DNA from: Brachynemurus nebulosus
Lineage: Eukaryota > Arthropoda > Insecta > Neuroptera > Myrmeleontidae
Direction: 5' to 3'
Length of the DNA stretch: 64,000 nucleotides
Assembly (NCBI GenBank): GCA_035578155.1
Contig: JAPWDM010000005.1
Span: 13,296,832-13,360,831, forward strand
How positions within the stretch are numbered: the first letter of the stretch is position 1; each line of letters starts with the position of its first letter. The translations under genes and the position numbers were made by a program. Positions 43,539 through 55,216 of the stretch are shown here, in pieces. The notes beneath the pieces are model-generated. The model searched no databases and was not told where the DNA came from. It was given only the letters and a program-made list of their open reading frames with translations.

Positions 43539-44268
43539 CAGGGTGGGCCATTTTAATCTTTGCATCTAGATATCTCGCCAGAGGCGCCACCCATCAAAAA
43601 ATCACCTCTACAAAAGTTGTTAGGTACGAAAGGTACATTAAATGGTGACCTTCAATTTGATCTTGAATTTAATTTTCAAGGTCATTTTGAGGTCAAGTCG
43701 TATTTTTCAAATGGAACGACCTACTTTTTATTTCGGATTCTGAAAGTGCGTGAAATTTCACGTCGAAAATGCTATAAACGAATTTTTTTTATAATTGACC
43801 AAAATATACAAAGAACAATCAAAAATTAGATTGTAAAAGAAAAACCTAACTTTAAAGTGTCAGCATCTTTTGGAGACGTAACATAGGAGCTTCTGTTCGT
43901 TTTTAATGACCTGTGAAGGTCGTTCTAACGTCAAAATCCAGAAAAATATGACACTAAAAATTTATGAAAAATTAATTTTTCATTTAACTAATAAATCAAA
44001 AATTAAAGGTCAATAAAAAAAATTTCGTTCATAGCATTTTCGACGTGAAATTTCACGCTCTTTCAGAATCCCAAATAAAAACTAGGTTGTTCCATTTGAA
44101 AAATACGACTTGACCTCAAAATGACCTTGAAATTGAAATTCAAGGTCAAATTTAAGGTCACAATTTAATGTCGCCCTTCGTACCTAACAACTTTCGTAAA
44201 GGTCATTTTTTGATAGGTGGCGCCTCTGGCGAGACATTTAGATGCAAAAATTCTAATGGCCCACCCTG
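43539..44268. mobile_element. 730-bp foldback element with ~270-bp arms
   Basis: The ends CAGGGTGGGCCATTTTAATC and GGCCCACCCTG are flanked by TA (43537-43538, 44269-44270). Left arm 43539-43800 and right arm 44008-44268 are reverse complements almost throughout. The open frame 43560-43829 lies in the left arm and has no recognisable family. The TA duplication suggests Tc1/mariner-type mobilisation. Confidence 0.88.
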
Positions 44269-44279
44269 TATTTTATTAT

Positions 44280-45555
44280 CTAGTCGTTGACGGAAGGATT
44301 TGTCAATATTTAAAAAAAATGGTGACGATTTTAACAAAAAGCTTATTTTTTCAAGGTGTTAAATTTTTAACTTTTTTACTCCAAAAAAATTGAAATTCCT
44401 TCGGTCAGCGACTAGCTACTATCACAATAAATAAATAGTACAAATTTGGTGTTAACTCCAATCGTAAATTTTCGATATCAAAAATCATTTAAAATTTTAA
44501 CAGTTTTGTGACACGTTGTTCTTTCAAGTCACTATTTTCTAGAAATTTTGCTACTGTCAGATCAGTATGCCCAAAATGTTTACGCATTCGAGAGATTTAA
44601 ACAAAAATTTTCAGTTGTGACAGTTATTAATATTATTCAGTTATCTACAAGCAATGAAGAATCAAAACTAATTTTTTGTTAAAATTACAAACTTACTTAA
44701 AATAATAGAGTTTGCACTTTCATAATTTGTGCTGGATCTTGATTCTATTAATCAGCTTACTCACTGACTGACATATTGTTCAAATATTATTATTAAGACC
44801 CATTTATTTTGCTTCCAATTTTACTTTAGGGCATGAAATTTTAGCACCTTGTTCTTCGTACAGATTATGTTATTTTTAACATTTAGCTATAATAATAATA
44901 TTTCAAAAATCCAATTTCTGTTGTTTCGTATATGGTTAACTATTATTAAAGGGTTGCTAAAAATTTTTTATCATAAAATATTTTTTCTTTAGTAACCGAA
45001 ACTCTATAATTTTCGGAACAAAAAATATTATTACTGTTATGATCTTCCACGTGTTAATATATTTTTTTTTATTCGGTAAACTGTTTAATAAAATAAAAAC
45101 CGACAAATTACAACGAACAGACAATCTTTAGTCGTTTCAGCTTTAAAAATTCTTAGTATTTTCTTGTTTTAGTCATACAGTATTTTCGATATCTAAATGC
45201 ATTCGATATTACAATTCGATACGAGAATATGTGCAGCAGTTGTAGAAATGAAAAGTAATGAGTAACGCAATCGTATATCTTACATCTTTATTTAAATTTT
45301 ATTTATTAACAATACTGAATGAGTATAGTTTTATTGAAAAGAAATTTTGTTTAAAATAAAGGAATTATTTATTACGACAAAATATCACGAAGTAATATTA
45401 TTATGATTGAATAAAAAATGTCAATTTGGAAACAATAAAAGAACAGGTTCTTTGAAATATTATAACGACGAGATAATAGACAAGCTCTTATTGTCGCGTA
45501 AGTGGCCAAAATGATTTTGCTAGATTTTTTTATAATATATAATAATATTAATTAT
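44280..45555. other. AT-rich stretch, nothing recognised
   Basis: No supported gene or repeat. Confidence 0.5.
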
Positions 45556-45559
45556 AAGG

Positions 45560-46049
45560 CAGTGTCTATAAACTACGTAGTTCCAGTTTGGGTAATCTTG
45601 AACCCCCCTCCATGTAGACTAGAGGTGACTTGCCCTGACTCTCCCCCCTCCTCCGACAGTGGAAGGTAGTTTTTTTCTTACTAAGTCTAAATAACATTCA
45701 ATTAAAATTAAGCTTTTTTTTATATAAAATATGAAAATTAAGGCACATATTATAGCTTAGCAAAACATTTCCTCAAAAAATACATCCCCAGACAGTAAGA
45801 ATTTTAACGTAAAGACTGTGTGACCACATGGCTGCATAATTCGCTTGAGAACGTTTTGTCAAATTTTAAAATATCCAAAATATTAAGCATCTCATAAGTA
45901 ACACATTCAAATTCATGTGTGTTTGATTGTTTCAAATAAAACTACGTAGCTCGACTTTGACTCCCCCCAACCCCAATTTAGTCCAGTGTAACTTTTTGCA
46001 TAATCCTTTTCTCTCCCCAATCAGGCTACGTAGTTTATGGACGCTCACT
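45560..46049. mobile_element. ~490-bp TIR element (ATAAACTACGTAG ends)
   Basis: CAGTGTCTATAAACTACGTAG-like left end and CTACGTAGTTTATGGACGCT-like right end are inverted repeats, each followed inward by C-rich patches. The ends look hAT-like, but no clear 8-bp duplication was found. Confidence 0.65.
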
Positions 46050-46054
46050 AAAAG

Positions 46055-46714
46055 TTCACATTGCCACTTGACAACCTGGTCAGTACTTTTAAGCTGAAAT
46101 TATTTATATAAATGAGGAAGAGTAGGTACCATATTTGAATTTTAAAAATTTTTCTCATATGACTTTTTGGTACAGTGTCTTTTCACTTTTTGTCATAAAA
46201 TTGATATTTCTGACGTTATAATTATTTTCAAATTGAAGAAATCCCAATTTAGGTTCATTTCAAATCCGTTAGATCTATATTAGTACATATGTATATGAAA
46301 AATTATAAATATAAATTTTTCCTATATATTTTGATATTTTGGTCACTCATGCGCCAATAGAAGCTGCTCTATAAATGTACTATGTATGTCTACAATAAAT
46401 TTTGTATAAGTAGGTAATGAACATCAGTCTGTATTTGAAACATTAATCGCGTCAATCATTTCCTAAACAGAATTCGAATTGGTTTGAAAATTTTGTTTTG
46501 AGTTGTGTTAATAAATCATTAGAAAGTGAAATTTACGTGTATTGTATACATTCTATATATTATATATAAATACATGGTGTTTTATGAAACTTGGGATAAA
46601 ACTTTCGCTTATTCATTTGTGTTTTACTAGTTTTTATTAAAGAGATATTATAGGTACTTAAGGCGTTCAGTAATAATAGTTGTGTTCACATCCAAGTTAC
46701 CCAGACTCAACCAG
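46055..46714. other. AT-rich stretch, nothing recognised
   Basis: No supported gene or repeat. Confidence 0.5.
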
Positions 46715-47300
46715 TTACCCTAATTAAAATTACCTCCATAAGGTTTGATTGGAAGGAAAAATAATTTTTTTATGATTTGATGACGGTAAAAGTTTATTAA
46801 CTCTTTGCACTCAAGCAAAAAAAAGTGAGTTGTAAATAGGCTGGTAAGACATGTAGCATATGACAACGACCGACGTTCTTCTTTTGACGGATTCTTTTGA
46901 CGTTCTAACCTTGTTTCCCCAAAGTTGAATACTAAATGCGCTAAATACGTCCTCAGTGCTGTTTTTATTAGTTTTTAATCTTAAAAAGATAATTCAACGT
47001 GATTTTGTATCATTTTATTTACAATTTTTCTAATAAATGAATGTGTTTGCAGTTATTAAATAAAATATTCATGTAATGTGAAGTATGAGCAGTCATTACA
47101 GTTCAACATTCAGTGTGTCATGTGGTACATGTCTTATGATCCAACAGACAAAACACCTTTAAATATGGTAGAGTTAATGGACAAACCACCTTGTCATGCT
47201 GTACATGTCTTATAAGCGCAAAGGGTTAAAATTTTCAGTGGCTTAAAAATCGTAAATAAAATGAGTGAATGATGAAATTGGAACCGAATTATAGGTTTTC
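46715..47300 (+). repeat. Dispersed repeat R, copy split by a piggyBac-type MITE
   Basis: AGTTACCCTAATT and AAGGTTTGATT before the insertion, and AAATTTTCAGTGGCTTAAAA with CGTAAATAAAATGA after it, correspond to neighbouring parts of the R repeat at 47710-47800. Confidence 0.7.
46801..47225. mobile_element. 425-bp piggyBac-type MITE
   Basis: TTAA (46797-46800 and 47226-47229) flanks termini CTCTTTGCAC at the left and, inverted from the right, CCCTTTGCGC. TTAA plus CCCTTTG is the piggyBac signature. ACATGTCTTATGA/ACATGTCTTATAA phrases repeat inside near the right end. No transposase. Confidence 0.85.
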
Positions 47301-47439
47301 GAAGTCGTTTTCGAATACTTTTTTTACCAAAATTGGGTAGTCACTAGTCAGGACTACTAGAAAATAAACTAGGGCAGTATTTATCACATTTTTAAGCGAA
47401 ATTTCGTGATTTTGATAGTTGTGATGCTAATTTGACCAA

Positions 47440-47810
47440 TTACTCTAATTCAGGTCACTTTCACGCAGGGGCGTATACAGCCGAGATTCTTGGGGGGGGG
47501 GTGTTACGCGGAAAGCAATCGGATTAAAAAATTTTTTTTAACATAAAATTAAACTTCTATATTTCTGACGACCAAAAAAAAAAAAACGTCAACTGGTAAA
47601 TTTACCGATATGGTGTTTAAAATTAAATAATATCTAGTGTATATTTTTAATTCTCGGGGGGGGGGGTCCATGACCCCTTGATCCCCCCTCCCTTGTATAC
47701 GCGCTTGCTTTCATAAGGTTTGATTTGAGAGAAAATTAATTGTTTTAATTTGTTGACGTTACAAAGTTATTAAAATTTTTCAATGCTTTAAAAACCGTAA
47801 ATAAAATGAT
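47440..47810 (+). repeat. Dispersed repeat R, copy split by a hAT MITE
   Basis: CAATTACTCTAATTCAGGT leads into the insertion, and ATAAGGTTTGATTTGAGAGA with TTGTTGACGTTACAAAG follows it, in the order of the other R copies. Confidence 0.7.
47466..47707. mobile_element. 242-bp hAT-like MITE with G tracts
   Basis: Termini CAGGGGCGTATACAGC and, inverted, CAAGCGCGTATACAAG. Flanks CTTTCACG (47458-47465) and CTTTCATA (47708-47715) match at six of eight. Runs of nine to thirteen G occur inside near both ends. Confidence 0.75.
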
Positions 47811-48413
47811 AGTCATTTCTCGGTAGACTCGTGATAGTCGTTCTTTTCATTCTTACTAAAACTATCCATGAAGGACCACCAAAAGGTTTTTATGATGTTA
47901 TAAGTCATACGACGGAAAATTTCATCATTTTCGAAATTTTGTAGCTAAATTATTCTAATTTAAATGACTTTTTGAAACAGTGAGTTTCAAAATGAAATTT
48001 ATTTGTATTCATAGACTAACCCATATTGAAGTAGATTCAATATTTACAATACATTATGTATATTATAAATAAGTTATATTGGAATTTATTCTTCCTATGT
48101 TTTCAAATAAAAAATTCTTTTTAATTCAAATAAGCATCCAACATTATGTTAAGCAGGTGTTGAGTTATTATTATTATCTTGTATAAATTTATCGGCTGTT
48201 AACGTAGAAAAATGCCGATTAGAAAGAATATGACTGACAATCTGACTGAGGTGCATTTAATATTGAATTTGTAGGGTATATGGTCAATACCATGCTATGT
48301 AATGGGTTAGTTATAAACGATACAAAAAAATTAAAAACGCGTGCGTCTGATTTACAGACAATAAGTTAATGATACGTAAACGTTTGTGTTTAAAAAATCA
48401 ATAATCATTGTCC
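47811..48413. other. AT-rich stretch, nothing recognised
   Basis: No supported gene or repeat. Confidence 0.5.
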
Positions 48414-48421
48414 GTTAAAAT

Positions 48422-48820
48422 TAGTGATGAGCTAATAAAAGACCAAGACAAAGATTTGGCAGTATTGGTCTTGGTCTTGTTCTTGCATTAAGAATCTTGG
48501 TCTTGGTCTTGCTAGAGCAGTTTGAGTCTTGGTCTTGGTCTTGCAAAATGCAGTCTTGGTATTGGTCTTGGTCTTGATATTGCTAAAAATCTTGCACTAT
48601 CTTGCATTTTTTTATTAGCGAATTTTTTCCTTCTAAACTCAGAATTTTCTCTCTTTACGGTATTAATTATACTTTCAAACTATTTAAATAGTTTAGCAAG
48701 AGTCTTGCTTTTTTCTTGCTTTTGTCTTGGTCTTGCTCACTTGAGTCTTGGTATTGGTCTTGCAAAAAATGCAAGACCAAGACAAGACTGCAAGACCAAG
48801 ACTAATTTTGCTCATCACTA
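48422..48820. mobile_element. 399-bp CAAGAC-rich hAT MITE, complete
   Basis: TAGTGATGAGC and GCTCATCACTA form the inverted ends, and the octamer GTTAAAAT is duplicated exactly (48414-48421, 48821-48828). Most of the body is CTTGGTCTTGGT-type sequence. The second, broken copy at 12624-13054 is in the opposite orientation. Confidence 0.95.
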
Positions 48821-48829
48821 GTTAAAATA

Positions 48830-49700
48830 TAGTTTTGATAATATTTGTGAAATAATTCAAATATTACCTTTAATAATGTTTGTTTTGAAAATACGATTCA
48901 CTTGTAAGGTTAAACGACGAAAATCTTGGTGATTCTGGCGACTTAAGGTTCGTCGTTAGTGCAACCTAGCATTTGCGTGTCCCTTCATGAAACCTTCACC
49001 ACAAATGATAACTGTAAATTTCCAAAAGTATATTGTTTAATTTCTTCAGACATAAATTATTACGTAAGAAGAAGTAAGGTCTATTATAGGTAGGTATATT
49101 ATTTTTAAAATATTAATTATTTTGCAACTATTACTTTACGTAAGATATTTTCTTTCCCCGTAATCACTTTATCAGCAAAAATAATAGAATATGTAATCCC
49201 GTACCACCCATTGAGCCTGTTTACGTCACCCTAGTTGAACGCCCCCACATAGAAGAGGTAAAAATTATATAATTTTTAATCAAAAAGTAAAAAAACCATT
49301 GGGTTACGTAAGTTTTCGAGAAAATTTCTGGATATGAGAGTAACATACGGAACTCCAGTTATATGAACGAAACACATACTCATTCTTTGTTCAATCAAAA
49401 AATATTTTTCAGTAAGCGGTAAAAAATTTTATTAAGTCACTATTAATTACGTTATTGTTAATTTTTTTAATTGTAAAGTGTTTTTATTGCATTTCATTTT
49501 TAGTTGTGTTTAATCCTTTTTAAGTTCTCAAAATCCTAATTTTTTGTTTTTCGCAGTTCCATTACAGTGGTTTAGAACTTCATCGAACTGTTCTGCCCTA
49601 GTGTATATGGTTGTTTTATTTTAATTTGAACATGACGAGCTTTTTTCGAAAACATTCATCACAGAAGATTAGAAGGAAACTAAAATTACAAATGTATAGA
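48830..49700. other. AT-rich stretch, nothing recognised
   Basis: No supported gene or repeat. Confidence 0.5.
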
Positions 49701-49745
49701 TCGCTTGGAATCATTTGTTGGTCTGTCACAGCTTTAAGTGACTAG
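49701..49745 (-). repeat. Fragment of the 429-bp unit, inverted
   Basis: TCGCTTGGAATCATTTGTTG then GTCTGTCACAGCTTTAAG is the reverse complement of the stretch near 40408-40452. Confidence 0.75.
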
Positions 49746-49855
49746 TCGTGCATCAGCTCTGTAAGAGCAAACATGCATTGTTACGTCGTGGTTACTGATT
49801 GTTAGGTCAAGATGCACACATATATAACAGCAATCACACATACTAGTATCCACTA

Positions 49856-50819
49856 CACAGAGAAAAAATTCCAGTAAAAATTACTGAGCTGCCTCCGGTA
49901 AACGAGTCTTAAGTGACCAGTCCGTAGGAAATTATTAAGCAAAAATATAAAAAATGCGTTTCAAACATTATTTTTTACGATTCATTTGAAAATTTTTCCT
50001 GTACACCTTAAGAATTTTTCCTATACACCTTAAGAATTTTTCCTATACAGCTGCGTAAAATTCGATGGGCTAGTAAAATTTCAAGTGGACACCGGGAAAA
50101 TTTACTTAATTTTTTGTAAAATATACTGGACATATGAATAATTTTTACTGAGTCGTTGTGCATTTGTTATTTGTCACACACCACTGCATAGCCAAGCATC
50201 ACATAAACTGAGAATAAATAAAACAAGCATGCGCAATAGCACCGAGCATGCGCAATAACACGACCAACACGACTTCAGACTGCAACTAACCAGGACTGGT
50301 TCATTTAGTTGTTCAATAACCAACGTGACTGGATGTTTATATAGTGTTTTTTTTTTTTTATAATAAATTTTTAAAACAAAAAATTGTTGTTTCATGAATT
50401 TTTGTATAGTTTTGATATGTTAATTGAAATATGTTTTTATACAAATTATTGTAATGTGCTTATTGTTAAAAATTTTTATCATGTAATACCTATGTCAAAT
50501 AAAGAATTTATATATTTTTTTCCACAAATAATAAAAAACCACAAAAATTTTTTTCTATATTAATAATTTGATTTTAATGCTTACCCTTCTATCAATATCC
50601 TTTTAAACTATTTTAATTCAATTATTTATTAATAAATAAAAAAAAAGCCTTATTTATAAATAATACGGTAATTTTTACTGAGCTATAGGATAATTTAAAA
50701 TTTTTACTATAAATTATCGTATTTTTTGCTTAGCCTGTCACTTATGTCCGCATTACCAGAGAGCTCAGTAATTTTTTACCAGAAATTTCAGTAAAAATTA
50801 CTGTATTTTTTTCTCAGTG
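49856..50819. mobile_element. 964-bp TIR element (CACNGAGAAAAAA ends)
   Basis: Left CACAGAGAAAAAATTCCAGT and, inverted from the right, CACTGAGAAAAAAATACAGT, with TA on both sides (49854-49855, 50820-50821). The inside has repeated AGTAAAAATTACTG and, at 49990-50050, a 22-bp unit (TTTTTCCTATACACCTTAAG) nearly three times. No transposase. The first bases (CAC-GAGA) recall the CACGGAGAG family. Confidence 0.85.
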
Positions 50820-50824
50820 TATAC

Positions 50825-51236
50825 TATACATACAAATACAAACTCTAAATATGTATATAACCATAGAACGTGGGGAACCTCGTTGTGACGTAATCATGAC
50901 GTAAAATTTTGGTGACAGCCGTCATGCTAGCTATGATATACCAGCTTAGTATCTTGGTCTCTGTGGCATTCATTGAGTTTTCAATCAATTTAAGTACTTC
51001 ACCAAAGTTTGTCAAAAAATCGAAACAATATAAGAAATTTGATTATCCACGACTACAATAAACAAAGAAAGCCCGTTGGTTATCTAATGGTCTAATCTCT
51101 AATGTCTACATATATACACTGCGGTCCAGCAAAGCATTTCGGATTCAGTTTAACGAACAGAATACTAAGCAGCAAATGTATATCTAACCTTACTCAACGC
51201 ACTACTCTCTCTCATAAGTTCTGCGTTCGTTGCATA
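50825..51236. other. No recognised gene; arm of an outer inverted repeat
   Basis: CAGCAAAGCATTTCGGATTC at 51129-51148 is mirrored by GCATCCGAAATGTTTTGATG at 52042-52061, so the Harbinger insertion at 51237 may again lie in a palindromic element. Confidence 0.45.
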
Positions 51237-52031
51237 TGCGGCCCATACACGGTTCAACTTGTTGTAATACCTAGTTGTACTACAAGTTGAACTGTTTGCC
51301 ATACACTATTAAACTATTCATTCAACTTGTTGTCCAACTTCAGTTATTCACAATTTTTGAAAAAGAGATCTTCGTTAAAATTATGGATAAAATTCTTGCC
51401 TTAGCAGTAATTGCAGAAATTAGTAAAGAAAGCTTGAGTAAACGAAAAAAAAGAAAATAGAGCAAAGAGTGGTTGGGAAGAAAATTTTCTAATGAAAAAC
51501 TATTTAAAAAAAATTAGTGAATGTGAACCAGACGATTACAAAAATTATATGCGAATGAACGAAGAAATTTTTAATGATATTTTAGTAAAAATAACACCTT
51601 TAAGAAGCAAAGAAAATACGTTTATGCGTGATGCAATTTCTGCAAAAACACACTTGGAAATTACATTAAGGTTTCTTGCAACGGGAAATTCTTTCAAAAA
51701 TTTAAAATTTTCAAATGCGGTATCACCGCAAGCTATTGGAAATAACAAACAAAATCAAATATTTAAACTTGCCAATTGTTATCGCTGTAAATATTTTGTT
51801 GATTACACTCTTTACAGCATATATGTACTGGTTTTGTTGTTCAACTACCCCACACACAGTACAACATGTTCATAGACCATTTGCTCCACCCACGTAAAAT
51901 CAAAATATTTTGATTTTACTTCAACCGTTTATGCAACCATCAAAATAGTTGACCAACTGCCCCACACACGATTCAACATGTAGTACAACTTAACCAAGTT
52001 GTACAACAAGTTGAACCGTGTATGGGCCGCA
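51237..52031 (+). mobile_element. 795-bp PIF/Harbinger element, internally deleted
   Basis: TGCGGCCCATACACGGTTCA and its exact inverse at the right end are part of an almost perfect terminal repeat of about 29 bp, flanked by ATA (51234-51236, 52032-52034). Further GTTCAAC/AGTTGAAC motifs cluster inside both ends. It keeps the N-terminal part of a HARBI1-like gene. Confidence 0.93.
51383..51760 (+). pseudogene. HARBI1-like transposase, N-terminal remnant
   Basis: This is the 5' part of a PIF/Harbinger DDE transposase gene. The start MDKILALAVIAEISKESLSK at 51383 is followed by a Lys/Arg stretch and a stop. The reading continues in another frame at about 51462 as SKEWLGRKFSNEK and then, from 51492, as KISECEPDDYKNYMRMNEEI. 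Next comes a block (ITPLRSKENTFMRDAIS, then LEITLRFLATGNSFKNLKFS) that matches the helix region of HARBI1-like proteins ending in LRFLATG-S. Translation then runs into the 3' terminal sequence, so the nuclease core is deleted. Frameshifts and deletion make it a pseudogene. It is a different copy from the fragment at 38618-38875. Confidence 0.88.
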
Positions 52032-52034
52032 ATA

Positions 52035-52765
52035 GGATCTGCATCCGAAATGTTTTGATGAGCTACAAGGTACGTCTATACATATGCTTGGCATAGTATA
52101 AACACTTTAAAGAATTTATATAGGTACGCGGTTAATATTATAGTGAAATATGTATTGTTAAGTTGGTATTATCGTCTATTTTATAACATTGTACAATATC
52201 GTCATCTGTTTTTATCATTTTGTTCATCGGGGCTGATGTTATTACCACATTATGTAACACCTACAACTGAGTTATTATTTTCATTTTTTTTTTGTTTTGG
52301 TTTTTTTCTTAAATATTATAATCGTGACAACGATGGACGAACTGTTACGTAACAAATTTTACGTTACTTTTATATTATTTTTTGAAATGATTGCTTACCC
52401 ATTACCTACCTGCATATTATTTATATTTTTGGTCCGACCAATATCATGTTTGTATTAATTAAATACAGTAACGCGCACTCTCTTAAGTAATAAAATAATA
52501 AATGTTCTCATTTTGTAATATAATTAGACATTGTTTTTTTGGGTAAAAGATCACTCAATAGATTAACAGTTTCATTTTTCGCAATAGAATTTTAATTTAT
52601 TTTCACTTTTAGGGTCCCGGAGACAAATCTTCTTACACTTTTTTGGCCTACGAACATAAAATTTTACATTTCCTGATGTTCTCGCCCGTACTGGATGACA
52701 ATCTTTTACGTACCATATCAGGTGGGATTTCGTTAGAAAAGGTTCTTAAAATTAAGTCAAATTTC
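52035..52765. other. AT-rich stretch, nothing recognised
   Basis: No supported gene; the open frame 52143-52352 is hydrophobic low-complexity sequence. Confidence 0.45.
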
Positions 52766-52772
52766 CCTTTAA

Positions 52773-53669
52773 GGGGAGGTTTACTTGAGAGTCGTTAAAA
52801 AAAAATCGATTTTTTTTTGCAGGAATTGGTAGCTAATTATGTGTAAAATATGTTCCCAAAGTGATTTTGATGAAAGTAATTTAAGGGAAGGTTTACTTGA
52901 GATCTGATAAAAAAATCGATTTTTTTTTTTGCCGAAATTGATAGCAAATTATGTGTAGAATATGTTCCCAAAGTGATTTTACTGAAAATAATTTAAAAAA
53001 CGGATTCTTGCACATTAACCGAATCCAGCTTTCTATAAAAAAAAAAATTCAAAAAACGTAGTTCACGCAATAATGATTATTAAATATAAAATTTTGAAAA
53101 TACGTTTCTTTATACATATTTTATAATATCTCGGAACTACAATTTTGGAACTGGTGAACACGATAACTCAAAAACTGTTCCATGGATCCTTTTTTTAAAT
53201 TTTTTATTTTAAAGATAATTCAATTCTTCGGCGCCTCTACCTAAGTTCGATACACTTTCAATATTTTTTTCATTTTTAAATTTACTTTAAAGAGCGAAAA
53301 ATAAGACAAAAATCGTAATCAAAAGTTCAAACATCCGCCATTTTTTTTCTTTCAGCAATTTATTGATATTATAGGTAGAGGTGCCGGTACTCTTTATATA
53401 TTTTATAAATCTTTTTTATTTTTGAATTTCGGTCGTTTATTACCGGCGCTAGGATGTCCGCCAACAAAGCATTGGATTTTCGGATCGTCACACTGCACTA
53501 TCTGTAAAATGGACACTGTTTTATATTTTTCCTTGAAAAATTTTTTTTTGTGTAGTTTAATACTTAATAAATATGTGCACAAAATTTGAAATTGATATTT
53601 ACTTCCGTTCTTGAGAAAAAAATTCTAGAAAAATACATAATTTTTAAGGACTCTCGATTAAACCTCCCC
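52773..53669. mobile_element. 897-bp TTAA-flanked TIR element
   Basis: TTAA (52769-52772, 53670-53673) flanks GGGGAGGTTTACTTGAGAGT and its inverted counterpart GGGGAGGTTTAATCGAGAGT. At the left end the first ~112 bp are tandemly duplicated (52776-52995; repeated GGTTTACTTGAGA and ATATGTTCCCAAAGTGATTT). TTAA suggests piggyBac or Kolobok, and the GG-rich ends resemble 27664-28364. Confidence 0.8.
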
Positions 53670-53674
53670 TTAAC

Positions 53675-54535
53675 ATTGTATTTTAAGCTTCCAAAGGAGA
53701 TTTTTTGTAGTACCAAGAATCGATATTAGTGGTATGGTGAGTACTTGGTATCTACAACCTTCCCGACCAAAGCTGAGTAGTAATGGGGATCACAACTTGT
53801 TTCAAACATTTTTTCCTTAGTAACTATTTATTATAGGAAAATAATTTTAAAACGACAAGAAATCAAACATCCGCGAGAATTTTTGGCATATTTATAATCG
53901 TATTAGTACTTGTTATTAAAGGATAATAACAGGGATAAGATCAGGGTTGCCAACCGTCCAGTTATGACGTGATTTTTCCGGGTTCGGCTCTGTATGTGTG
54001 ATCAGACACCAAATGTCCGGTCAATTGATAAATTGAAAAGAGTGTTATTCGTTTGGTGGCTTCTTATGACTTTTCTTTGCTCGTCAAAAGTATTTATTTG
54101 AGGATTGGTGTTCCAAGGTTACAGGAAATTTTTTTTTGCTGGCTAGTTTAAAAAATTTTCCGACAAACGTTGATATTCAGTTGTTTACAATTGAAAAATT
54201 GGCAAGCCGAACGCAATAAAATTCAATTTAATATTGTTTTTATAGGGTTTCTACTGAGTGGTCACTTCAAAAAAATATGGTAACTTTGAACTTCAGAAGT
54301 TAAATTCAAGAGGTACAATATAATAAAACATATTTGTTACTCCAGATTTGCCAAAGAAGGCAGTTTTGGAAATATGGTTTTAATGTGCTTTATTACCATG
54401 AAAAATATTAAAATCCAGCAATAGTATTACACTGAAGCTTTTTACATAATTCTTTTTCCGATGCAAGTATCCATATTTATTGCATGTCGTGATTAATTAT
54501 TTACGCACTGTTTATAATTTAATGTATGTATATCT
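53675..54535. other. AT-rich stretch, nothing recognised
   Basis: No supported gene or repeat. Confidence 0.5.
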
Positions 54536-55216
54536 AATACTAGCCATACCCGCGACGTCGTTCGCGCAAAGCATTCTTATAAACTCAATGAGAATTATGT
54601 AAGTGTAATAATTATACTGAACTTGCAAAAAAATATAATTTTTGTGTAATGCATGCACATGCTCAAAATGGTTTTTCTATTTTCCCGTGGGAATGAAGAA
54701 TTTCCCCGGAGTAAAAAGTATCTTAAATGTTGATCCAAGTAATAGGTTATCACCACACCAAATTTCATCAAAATCCGTCCACATGCACATGCACAAAATG
54801 GTTTTTCTATTTTCCCGTGGGAATAAGGAATTTTTCCAGAGTAAAAAGTATTTTAAATGTTGCCCTAGGTAATAAGTTATCACCACATCAAATTTTATTA
54901 AAATCCGTCCAATAGTTTTTGCCTAATGTGTGCACATGCTCAAAATGGTTTTTCCATTTTCCCGTGGGAATGAGAAATATTCCCGGAGTAAAAAGTATTT
55001 TAGATGTTGACCCAGTTAATAAGTTATCATTACACCAAATTTCATTAAAATCCGTCCAATAGTTTTTGCGTGATGCGTGAACAGACAGACAGACAAAAAT
55101 TCTAAAAATTTCTGTTTTGGTATCTACATCCATAACTATTTACAGTACCAGTACAATTTTCAAAAAATATTCCATGTACAGAAATGGTCTCGTTACAATT
55201 TTATTATATGTATAGA
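54536..55216 (+). mobile_element. RTE-like retroposon with ~140-bp tandem units, copy 2
   Basis: The head is ACTAGCCATACCCGCGACGT. Three tandem units start near 54653, 54787 and 54928 (TGCACATGC-CAAAATGGTTT, TTTTCCCGTGGGAAT, AAAATCCGTCC). A (GACA)n tract follows at 55081-55097, and the tail runs from CATGTACAGAAATGGTCTCG to TATGTATAGA. This copy shows what the truncated copy at 24453-25077 lacks after its insertion point. Confidence 0.75.

Noticed and set aside
50174..50395. 73-codon Cys/Leu-rich open frame as a secreted peptide
   Set aside because: It lies inside a TA-flanked transposable element, has no signal peptide at its start and no relative elsewhere in the window.
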